Shown piece after piece: positions 1 to 5,402 of a DNA stretch of 5,402 nucleotides. The notes beneath the pieces were generated by a model, which made no database searches, had not been told where the DNA came from, and was given only the letters and a program-made list of their open reading frames with translations. The translations under genes and the position numbers were made by a program. Positions within the stretch are counted from its first letter, which is position 1. Every line of letters starts with the position of its first letter. Origin of the DNA: Fimbriimonadaceae bacterium (GTDB lineage: Bacteria > Armatimonadota > Fimbriimonadia > Fimbriimonadales > Fimbriimonadaceae); NCBI GenBank assembly GCA_020851885.1, contig JADZBW010000006.1, forward strand, positions 1 through 5,402. Reading direction: 5' to 3'.

Positions 1-2014
1 CGTCATCGAGCGAATAGTAGACCGCGCATTCGGTGCCACAGTAAAGGAGTCCCTTACGTATAGGGTCCTCGCGCACGGTTTGCACCGGCTCGTTCCATGG
101 CAGGCCGGCGACGATTTCCGTCCACGTCTTTCCCGAGTCGTGCGTTCGGTAAATGTGGGGACGCCAATCGTCCAGACGCATCGAGTTCACCGAGACATAT
201 GCCGTCTCCTTGTCGTAGTGACCCGCATCGATCTGGGAGACCTTGCTCCAAGATGGGATGTTTGGCGGAGTGACTTGACGCCAGTTCTTGCCGCCATCCT
301 GGGTCAAGTGGACCAAGCCGTCGTCAGTTCCGGCCCAGATTAGATCGACATCCAAGGGAGAGGGGCCAAGAGCATAAATGACCCCTCGGCGGGGCATCTT
401 CTTCATCTCAGGCGATGTGTAGACGCCAACGTTGCTTGGGATTTCCCAATCTGGACGGGAGAGGTCGGGACTGATGGTCTCCCAGGATTTGCCGCCATTG
501 GTGGTCCTGAATAGGAAGTTCGCGGCAAAGTAGAGCACGTGGGGGTCGGCAGGCGAAAACATAAGCGGGGCGGTGCGCAAGGCGCGAGCGCCGCGAGTAC
601 GGAATTCTGGAGGACCGACATTGACCACCTCGCCGGTACGCTGATCGAAACGGTTGACCTTCCCGCCGTAGATCAGATGGGGATTGAGAGGGTCGGGAGC
701 CATGTAGGCATACTCGTCTCCACCGACGGGGTTCCATTCGCGGAAAGTGATCTGACCGTCCCGACCTCGGCTTTGGATACCGACGGTGCCGCTCTCCTGC
801 TGTCCGCCATAGACTCGGTACGGGACCTGGTTGTCGGTTACCACGTGATAGAACTGAGCGGTCGGCTGGTTGTACCAAGAACTCCAGGTTTCGCCACCAT
901 TGACCGTTATGACCGCGCCCTGATCGGCCGCAAGCAAGATGATGTCGGGGTTCTTCGGGTTGATCCAAATGGAATGGTAGTCATCGCCTCCCGGAGCGCC
1001 GCGCCAGCCCTGAAAGGTGCGGCCTCCATCCGTGGATTTGTAGGCGGCGGTATTGGCTACGAACACGATGTCCGGGTTAATCGGGTGAACCTTGACCTCG
1101 GCAAAATCGCTTCCTCTGCCCCAAAGCCTGCCCTCGGTACTGACGGAATACCAGTTGTCGCCCGCATCGTCGGAGCGGAAGATGCCACCCTTGTTCGCGT
1201 CCACCGTCGCATAGATTCGTTTCGTGTTCGAGGGTGAGATCCCGATTCCAATTCTTCCCAGTCCTTCGGCAAAGGTCGGGAGGCCCTTCGTCAGCTGCTT
1301 CCACGTGGTGCCGCCGTCGGTGGACTTAAAGAGGCCACTTCCTGGTCCTTGCCAAGCTCCATTCTCCCAAGGTCCAAGCCTTCCTGCGTACATGTCCGCA
1401 TAGACGATGCGGGGGTTCTTGGGATCGAACACCACCTGGGTCGCGCCGGTGTTTTCGTCTTTGTAGAGAACGCGCTCCCATTTCTTGCCGCCATCGAGGC
1501 TTCGATAGACGCCGCGTTCGGTGTTGGGACCATAGGGGTGGCCGAGGACCGCGACGAAGACCCGGTTGGGATCCTTCGGGTCCACGATGACTCCGGCGAT
1601 CTGCTGGCCATCCCGGAGGCCGGTGTTCACCCAGGATTTGCCGCCATCGGTCGACTTGTAGAGGCCATCTCCGACGGAGAGGTCAGGGCGCTGGAGGCCC
1701 TCGCCGCTGCCGACGTAGATAACGTCTGGGTCGGAGGAGGCGACCGCCAGGGCTCCGATCGAGCCGGTGGGTTGGTCGTCGAAAATCGGCTTCCAGGTTC
1801 TCCCGTAATCGTTGGTCCTCCAAACGCCGCCGTTATTGACACCGATGTAGAAGACGTTCGGCTGATTCGGAATTCCGTCGACGCCGACGGTGCGTCCGCC
1901 CCGGTGTGGGCCGATACAGCGCCATTCCATGCCTTTCACCAGATTCGGCGAAGCTTGCGAGAGGGCGGCAGCAGCGAACGCCGCGAGGCCGAGGAGAGCG
2001 AGGGCGCGAGTCAT
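1..2014 (-). CDS. Secreted Asp-box (BNR/sortilin-like) beta-propeller protein, C-terminus cut by window edge
   Basis: The frame is open from ATG at 2014 to the window edge: 671 codons with no stop, so the C-terminus is missing. Residues 1-21 form a signal peptide (MTRALALLGL, an Ala-rich core, then ALSQA before SPN), predicting export. The mature protein opens with WRCIGPHRGGR (31-41), the usual N-terminal signature of the large bacterial WD40/YVTN/BNR-like family. Ten Asp boxes (S/T-x-D-x-G-x-x-W) end near residues 74, 128, 179, 238, 288, 334, 377, 511, 578 and 631; an eleventh starts at YYSLDD (666-671). Box 6 has Phe for Trp, and boxes 7 and 8 have Asn for Asp. Other family blocks are LGHPYGPNTERGVYRS and SSWYNQPTAQFYHV. 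Asp boxes are structural turns of propeller blades, so they do not prove sialidase or other hydrolase activity; no enzymatic function can be assigned. From family knowledge, full-length members are often about 900-1100 residues. The gene lies 35 nt after the M28 peptidase gene on the same strand, probably in one operon. Confidence 0.92.
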   Translation of the reverse strand, partial: MTRALALLGLAAFAAAALSQASPNLVKGMEWRCIGPHRGGRTVGVDGIPNQPNVFYIGVNNGGVWRTNDYGRTWKPIFDDQPTGSIGALAVASSDPDVIYVGSGEGLQRPDLSVGDGLYKSTDGGKSWVNTGLRDGQQIAGVIVDPKDPNRVFVAVLGHPYGPNTERGVYRSLDGGKKWERVLYKDENTGATQVVFDPKNPRIVYADMYAGRLGPWENGAWQGPGSGLFKSTDGGTTWKQLTKGLPTFAEGLGRIGIGISPSNTKRIYATVDANKGGIFRSDDAGDNWYSVSTEGRLWGRGSDFAEVKVHPINPDIVFVANTAAYKSTDGGRTFQGWRGAPGGDDYHSIWINPKNPDIILLAADQGAVITVNGGETWSSWYNQPTAQFYHVVTDNQVPYRVYGGQQESGTVGIQSRGRDGQITFREWNPVGGDEYAYMAPDPLNPHLIYGGKVNRFDQRTGEVVNVGPPEFRTRGARALRTAPLMFSPADPHVLYFAANFLFRTTNGGKSWETISPDLSRPDWEIPSNVGVYTSPEMKKMPRRGVIYALGPSPLDVDLIWAGTDDGLVHLTQDGGKNWRQVTPPNIPSWSKVSQIDAGHYDKETAYVSVNSMRLDDWRPHIYRTHDSGKTWTEIVAGLPWNEPVQTVREDPIRKGLLYCGTECAVYYSLDD

Positions 2015-2017
2015 AGA

Positions 2018-2025
2018 CTCCCTCT
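2018..2025 (-). promoter_or_regulatory. Shine-Dalgarno site of the propeller gene
   Basis: On the minus strand the sequence AGAGGGAG lies 3 nt before the ATG at 2014; its AGAGG part is 6 nt away. It supports that start and independent translation of the propeller gene, although the gene follows the peptidase stop by only 35 nt. It is the only clear purine-rich ribosome binding site among the three genes in the window. Confidence 0.6.
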
Positions 2026-2049
2026 TCGCCCTACAGCTTCAAATTCCTG

Positions 2050-3888
2050 CTAGCCTCCCGGCGCAAGATCGAGATTCACATCTTGTGCCCTTGTCCAACC
2101 GACAGCAGGAACGGCTAACGGTTCTTTGCTGATGTATTTCGCGGTCTTGCCATCGAAAACGGTGAATCTCAGGGTGTAAGTGCGCTCGGCCTTGAAGAGC
2201 GTACGATCGGCGAACAACTCATAGGGAGTCGAGGCGCCTTGGTAAAGAACGGACCTGCCCAAGATGGCAGAACCGGTCGAAGCGCCGGCCAGCGACTCGA
2301 CCAGTTCGATGGTGAGGGTGGCGTTCTTTGCCAGCTTCAGGGGATTGGCGACTTTCGCATGTCCGGCGAGGATGTGATAGGGGAGCGCGGTGAAGGCCTT
2401 GGTTTGGAACTTGGGTTTCGTGGAAGTGGCGGCCAATTCCTGGATGCCGAGGTAAACCCATTTGGCGACGTTCGTCATCTTCTCCCAGTTGATGTTGTCG
2501 ACGGTGTCCCCGATCTGGTGGTAGTCCTCGTGCTCGCCGGTAAAGACCTTGATGGTGGGAATACCCAGGCGGACGTAATTGCCGGTATCGGTGCGGAAGG
2601 TGCGGTCCTCACGATCTGGCTTCAGGCGGAGGTTCACGTATTGGTTGACGCGAACCATGTGCTCGTAGAAGTCGGGAGAATTTAGCTGAACGATGCCTGG
2701 GTAGACCACATTCCAATTGTTCTCGGCGATTTCTGGTCCCCGGTTTTCGTTGCGGCCAACCATGTCCATGTTGAAGCAGGCCACGAGCTTGTCCAGCGGA
2801 ATCGGAAGTCGGTTGACGAAGTAGAGCGAGCCGTAGAGCCCGGATTCCTCGTGATCGTAGAAGACGTAAACCACGGTGCGCTTGGGCTTGACCGGGTTGA
2901 GGTTCATCGCTCGCGCGATCAACAGGTTGGCCGTGCAGCCCGAGCCGTTGTCGTCCGCGCCGAAACGAGTGCCGCGATCGGAAACGCCGAGATGGTCGAG
3001 GTGGGAGCCGACGACCATGTACTCATCTCGGAGGGCGGGGTCGGATCCGCGGAGGATGCCCACGACGTTGCAGGCGGGCTTCTCTTCCTTCGTCACCCGC
3101 ACTTGCACGGTGAAGGGCACTTCCGAAAGCTCGATCGAGGCGACGGTGGGACTCTTGGCGAGGTAGGCGAGGGCGTTGCACTTTTGGGCGATTGCGAGAG
3201 CGCCGGCCAGGTTGATTTGAGCGTTGGTGAATCGCGGACGCTCCGGATCGTCGATGCCTTTCACCCCGATCGCTCGGATGTTCGTCGCGGTGATGGGGGC
3301 GGCGCGGGTGCTCGGGACATGCCAGTAGATGGCCTTCACGTCTCGGGCGCCCTTGGTGAACTTCTCACGGGCGATGGCGTTCTCGTTCGATTCTGAAGTC
3401 ATCAGGACCCATCGACCGGCCAGTTGCGACCAATCCAGCTTGGAGGCATCGGCATCCTTGCCCACATGGACGAAGGCGAATTTCAAGGGGACATCGACGT
3501 CTTGGTGGGCGCCCGCGGCGAAGTTCTGGCCATAGGGCAGCTTGAGCGCGCCGTCGTCGGATCGCAACTCCGTTTGGCTGGGGATAACGGTACCGGTGGA
3601 GACGACATAGCGTTGGAGGAACGAGCCTTTATCGCCACCCGGTTCCAGGCCAAGGCCGTTTAGGACCGTGGAAACGTAGCCGGCGGCGGCGAAGAAATCT
3701 CCGGAATCCGGGTTGCGACCGTTGAACTGCGGACCGGCCAGCCAGGATAGGATCGGCTTCGCCTGCTCGACGGTGATGCTGTTGAATCCTTCGCGCCACT
3801 CGGAGGGAACGCGCTTTGCACCCGGGTATTGGGCGAAGGCGAACGCGGATAGGAAAGCAAGGGAGGCGACCAGTGACTTCGCGAACAT
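2050..3888 (-). CDS. Secreted M28-family zinc peptidase (aminopeptidase-like)
   Basis: Starting at ATG 3888 the product has 612 residues. Residues 1-19 are a clean signal peptide (MFAKSLVASLAFLSAFAFA, then QYPG), so it acts outside the cytoplasm. The M28 di-zinc site is complete: H296 and D298 in SHLDH, bridging D312 in GADDNGSG, catalytic E347 and ligand E348 in DHEESGLYGS, D375 in NMDMVGR and H457 in EDYHQIGDT. In this family these residues bind two zinc ions and remove N-terminal amino acids from peptides; the exact substrate is not predictable. Residues of about 125-250, before the zinc core, resemble the protease-associated (PA) insert of larger M28 enzymes. Residues of about 490-612 form an extra C-terminal, probably beta-rich, domain. 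The frame stays open upstream to a TTG at 3960, with another ATG at 3903. I chose 3888 because the longer forms put charged and Cys-containing residues before the signal peptide. None of the three starts has a Shine-Dalgarno motif. The propeller gene follows 35 nt downstream. Confidence 0.93.
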   Translation of the reverse strand: MFAKSLVASLAFLSAFAFAQYPGAKRVPSEWREGFNSITVEQAKPILSWLAGPQFNGRNPDSGDFFAAAGYVSTVLNGLGLEPGGDKGSFLQRYVVSTGTVIPSQTELRSDDGALKLPYGQNFAAGAHQDVDVPLKFAFVHVGKDADASKLDWSQLAGRWVLMTSESNENAIAREKFTKGARDVKAIYWHVPSTRAAPITATNIRAIGVKGIDDPERPRFTNAQINLAGALAIAQKCNALAYLAKSPTVASIELSEVPFTVQVRVTKEEKPACNVVGILRGSDPALRDEYMVVGSHLDHLGVSDRGTRFGADDNGSGCTANLLIARAMNLNPVKPKRTVVYVFYDHEESGLYGSLYFVNRLPIPLDKLVACFNMDMVGRNENRGPEIAENNWNVVYPGIVQLNSPDFYEHMVRVNQYVNLRLKPDREDRTFRTDTGNYVRLGIPTIKVFTGEHEDYHQIGDTVDNINWEKMTNVAKWVYLGIQELAATSTKPKFQTKAFTALPYHILAGHAKVANPLKLAKNATLTIELVESLAGASTGSAILGRSVLYQGASTPYELFADRTLFKAERTYTLRFTVFDGKTAKYISKEPLAVPAVGWTRAQDVNLDLAPGG

Positions 3889-3981
3889 AGGAAAGATAAC
3901 CATACAACGGGAGCACGCTATCCGTCTACGAAGCGCTAGTGGAAGAGAGGATGGCTTCAACCATTGGCGTTGTTGCGTTGG

Positions 3982-4006
3982 GCCGAATGAACTCGGCGAT
4001 CCCAGG
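3982..4006 (+). repeat. Diverged single copy of the palindromic repeat core
   Basis: These 25 bases match the start of the 47-bp tandem unit at 5293-5402 at 23 of 25 positions, in the same orientation. The two differences are transitions inside the palindrome (A to G and T to C), giving GCCGAATGAACTCGGC instead of GCCGAATAAATTCGGC; GATCCCAGG follows unchanged. The outer five base pairs of the palindrome (GCCGA/TCGGC) are kept. The rest of the unit is not clearly conserved, although TTTCCA...CGGT at 4021-4039 loosely resembles its second half. A dispersed repeat family is the simplest reading; its function is unknown. Confidence 0.7.
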
Positions 4007-4162
4007 TGTCCCGCCCAAGGTTTCCACGATTGTCCCGGTTTTTGATGGCGTTGGGTGTTGGACTTTGTGGAGAGTTGCCGAAATTGGGGCAGACCAACAA
4101 CCTCAAGACCTACTCTTGAAATGTCTTCTCGATTGCGGTGCCGACCAAGCGTCCGTTAAGTC

Positions 4163-4168
4163 TATTCT
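4163..4168 (+). promoter_or_regulatory. Possible -10 box (TATTCT) for a leaderless aminotransferase transcript
   Basis: TATTCT fits the TANNNT pattern and ends 6 nt before the ATG at 4175. Transcription would then start at or next to the start codon. That agrees with the absence of a Shine-Dalgarno motif in the bases before the ATG. No good -35 hexamer lies at 16-18 bp (4140-4145 is GCCGAC), so this is a weak call based on one short motif. Confidence 0.25.
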
Positions 4169-4174
4169 CTAGCT

Positions 4175-5248
4175 ATGCCGAATGGACCGCGACCCACCGA
4201 TGTTGTCTCCCAGATTCCCGCCACGGTGCCGTTCGTGGCGCCGGAGACCATCGAACGGCAGATGGGGCAGACATTCGAACTGCGACTGGGGGCGAATGAG
4301 AGCTTGTTCGGACCCTCACCCCGGGCGATCGAGGCGATGGCCGCGGCCAGCGCGCGGGGGCATTTCTACGGCGATCCTGAGGCGTTGGAACTCCGAGGGG
4401 CAATCGCGGCTCGGGAAGGATGCGCGATCGAAAACGTCCTGTTGGCGAGCGGGATCGACGAGTTGTTGATGCTGTTTGCGCGGGTGTATGTGGCCCCTGG
4501 CGAACCGGTGGCGACCACATATGGCTCCTATCCGACATTCGAGTACGCGATCACGAGCGTGGGCGGTCGGTTGGTGCACGTGCCGTATCGGAATCACTCG
4601 GTGGACTTGGAGGCATTGGCAGCGGTCCCGGCGCGCTTGGTCTATTTAGCGAACCCGGACAATCCCTCGAGCACCTGGAAATCCAGGGCAGATGTGGCGG
4701 CGTTCATCAGGGCGCTGCCGGAAGATCGGCTGTTGCTTTGGGACGAGGCGTATTCGAATTTCGCGCCGGAGTTGGAGGCGTTCGATGGATCGTTACCCAA
4801 CGTGGTGCGGCTTCGAACGTTCTCCAAGGCGCACGGTATGGCGGGGATTCGGATCGGGTATGCGCTGGCCCATCCAGATTTGCTTACGCCGCTGAACAAG
4901 GTTCGGATGCATTTCGGGGTAAGCAACGTGGCCCAGGCGGGAGCGCTGGCCTCCTATTTGGATGTGGAAACGGTGTCGAGGGTGGTGCGGGAGACGGAGG
5001 TGGCGCGGGACTGGCTGGTCGGGGTGATGGCGGAGGCAGGGGTGATGTGCCTGGCGTCGCGGACAAATTTCCTTTGTGTGGATTTGGGTTCTCGTGAGGC
5101 GGCGGAAAGCTTGTTGTTGAGCCTGCGTGAGCGTCGGGTATTTATCAGGAAGCCTGGCTTGCCACCCCTGGATCGGTTTGTGCGGGTGTCGGTGGGGAGT
5201 AGGGAAGTGATGGAGCGGTTTTGGGAGCTTGGTTGTGGCCTGTTTTGA
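4175..5248 (+). CDS. HisC-like fold-type I PLP-dependent aminotransferase
   Basis: This is a complete 357-residue protein, the usual length of histidinol-phosphate aminotransferases (about 350-370). Visible landmarks are LGANESLFGPSP (39-49, substrate-side N-terminal motif), YGDPEALELR (65-74), GIDELL (93-98), YPTFEYA (119-125), NPDNPSS (160-166, the NPxNPxG-type loop), DEAYSNF (190-196; Asp binds the PLP ring nitrogen, Tyr its phenolic oxygen), RTFSKAHGMAGIRIGYA (214-230; K218 forms the Schiff base and R226 binds PLP phosphate) and RFVRVSVG (334-341; R337 binds the substrate carboxylate). It should be a cytoplasmic homodimer moving an amino group between an amino acid and a 2-oxo acid. The family includes histidine biosynthesis enzymes, but related subgroups act on aromatic or other amino acids. 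The SS in place of Thr-Gly and the YGD in place of YPD resemble a HisC-like side branch. No other his gene is nearby, so the substrate is left open. The ATG at 4175 gives the expected N-terminus; no ribosome binding site precedes it. Confidence 0.9.
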   Translation: MPNGPRPTDVVSQIPATVPFVAPETIERQMGQTFELRLGANESLFGPSPRAIEAMAAASARGHFYGDPEALELRGAIAAREGCAIENVLLASGIDELLMLFARVYVAPGEPVATTYGSYPTFEYAITSVGGRLVHVPYRNHSVDLEALAAVPARLVYLANPDNPSSTWKSRADVAAFIRALPEDRLLLWDEAYSNFAPELEAFDGSLPNVVRLRTFSKAHGMAGIRIGYALAHPDLLTPLNKVRMHFGVSNVAQAGALASYLDVETVSRVVRETEVARDWLVGVMAEAGVMCLASRTNFLCVDLGSREAAESLLLSLRERRVFIRKPGLPPLDRFVRVSVGSREVMERFWELGCGLF

Positions 5249-5292
5249 GTCGGGTGTGAGGAGAATGAGGGGTGATTCTGGGCTGACATTGC

Positions 5293-5402
5293 GCCGAATA
5301 AATTCGGCGATCCCAGGGCATTTCCAGGTTGGGCACGGTGCCGAATAAATTCGGCGATCCCAGGGCATTTCCAGGTTGGGCACGGTGCCGAATAAATTCG
5401 GC
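5293..5402 (+). repeat. 47-bp perfect tandem repeat with 16-bp palindromic core, continuing past the window end
   Basis: Units start at 5293, 5340 and 5387. The first two are identical over all 47 bases; the third is cut after 16. Each begins with the palindrome GCCGAATAAATTCGGC, followed by GATCCCAGGG, a middle part with a second CCAGG, and TTGGGCACGGT. At each unit junction GGCAC-G-GTGCC (5332-5342 and 5379-5389) forms a second inverted repeat that shares its last three bases with the core palindrome, so the two hairpins would exclude each other. The array starts 44 nt after the aminotransferase stop. A CRISPR is excluded because the whole unit is identical, with no unique spacers. The period is not a multiple of three, so a coding repeat is unlikely. 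There is no T-tract for a classical terminator. A diverged core copy lies at 3982-4006. Confidence 0.9.

Larger units (their letters stand above)
3889..4174. other. Divergent intergenic spacer between the peptidase and aminotransferase genes
   Basis: This 286-nt stretch separates two divergently transcribed genes and must hold the promoters for both. On the minus side no convincing -35/-10 pair is seen; TATGGT (3904-3899) and TATCTT (3898-3893) fit TANNNT only loosely. A diverged copy of the palindromic repeat sits near the middle (3982-4006). A plus-strand frame of 77 codons (3939-4172) crosses the spacer, but it runs through the repeat and shows no recognisable domain, so it is not called. 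No terminator hairpin with a T-tract is visible. Confidence 0.7.

Noticed and set aside
408..968. Minus-strand open frame of 186 codons inside the propeller gene
   Set aside because: It is a shifted frame over the real gene. The correct frame (ATG 2014) is open through the whole region and carries the Asp boxes, while this one is Arg-rich with no recognisable domain.
539..1237. Plus-strand open frame of 232 codons (and a similar one at 1349-2053)
   Set aside because: These are antisense shadows of the propeller gene, caused by GC-rich codon use. There are no family motifs, and the opposite strand encodes a clear conserved protein.
1..2014. Sialidase or glycosyl hydrolase function for the propeller protein
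   Set aside because: Asp boxes are structural repeats shared by many non-enzymatic propellers, and I could not identify a sialidase active-site set such as the FRIP-type motif.
2050..3960. Longer peptidase start at TTG 3960
   Set aside because: It would put 24 residues, including several Arg and two Cys, before a textbook signal peptide, and it uses a rare start codon without a ribosome binding site. ATG 3888 is simpler, though ATG 3903 cannot be excluded.
3939..4172. Plus-strand 77-codon frame ending just before the aminotransferase gene
   Set aside because: It runs through the repeat copy at 3982-4006, lacks a ribosome binding site and a known domain, and covers the spacer that must contain the promoters.
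5293..5308. Rho-independent terminator of the aminotransferase gene
   Set aside because: GCCGAATAAATTCGGC can form a short stem with a small AT loop, but it is followed by GATCCC rather than a run of T. A role in transcript ending remains possible but is not supported.
4793..5383. Minus-strand 196-codon frame covering the repeat array and the end of the aminotransferase gene
   Set aside because: It is antisense to a certain gene, and its start lies in 47-bp repeats whose period is not a multiple of three. The repeated MPNLEMPWDRRIYSA-type peptide is only a translation of the repeat.
5293..5402. CRISPR array
   Set aside because: The 47-bp unit is identical throughout, with no unique spacer between palindromic parts, and no cas gene is present.

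Overview
The window holds three protein-coding genes, a short divergent spacer and the start of a tandem-repeat array. No rRNA, tRNA, CRISPR array, transposase or phage gene is visible. The DNA is GC-rich, and two of the three products carry signal peptides. The genes fit a free-living Gram-negative-type environmental bacterium. The large Asp-box (BNR) propeller family and secreted M28 peptidases are common in Acidobacteriota, Gemmatimonadota and Armatimonadota. The lack of a Shine-Dalgarno motif before two of the three starts leans slightly towards Armatimonadota (Fimbriimonadia-like). This placement is a guess; no marker gene is present.

Minus strand, read from about 3.9 kb down to base 1: a secreted M28-family zinc peptidase (3888 to 2050) is followed after 35 nt by a secreted beta-propeller protein with Asp-box repeats (2014 down to 1). 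The propeller gene is still open at the window edge, so its C-terminus is missing. The spacing and shared strand suggest one transcription unit exporting a di-zinc aminopeptidase and a propeller protein of unknown function.

Bases 3889-4174 form a 286-nt divergent spacer. It contains a diverged copy (3982-4006) of a repeat core found again at the right end. Just before the next start there is a possible TANNNT -10 box (4163-4168) placed as expected for a leaderless transcript.

Plus strand: a HisC-like fold-type I PLP aminotransferase (4175-5248) is complete and has its catalytic residues. Forty-four bases after its stop begins a perfect 47-bp tandem repeat (5293-5402) with a 16-bp palindromic core. 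The third unit is cut by the window end, so the array probably continues outside.

The genes belong to well-known families. The least explained element is the palindromic repeat: a tandem array on one side of the aminotransferase gene and a single diverged copy, in the same orientation, on the other.
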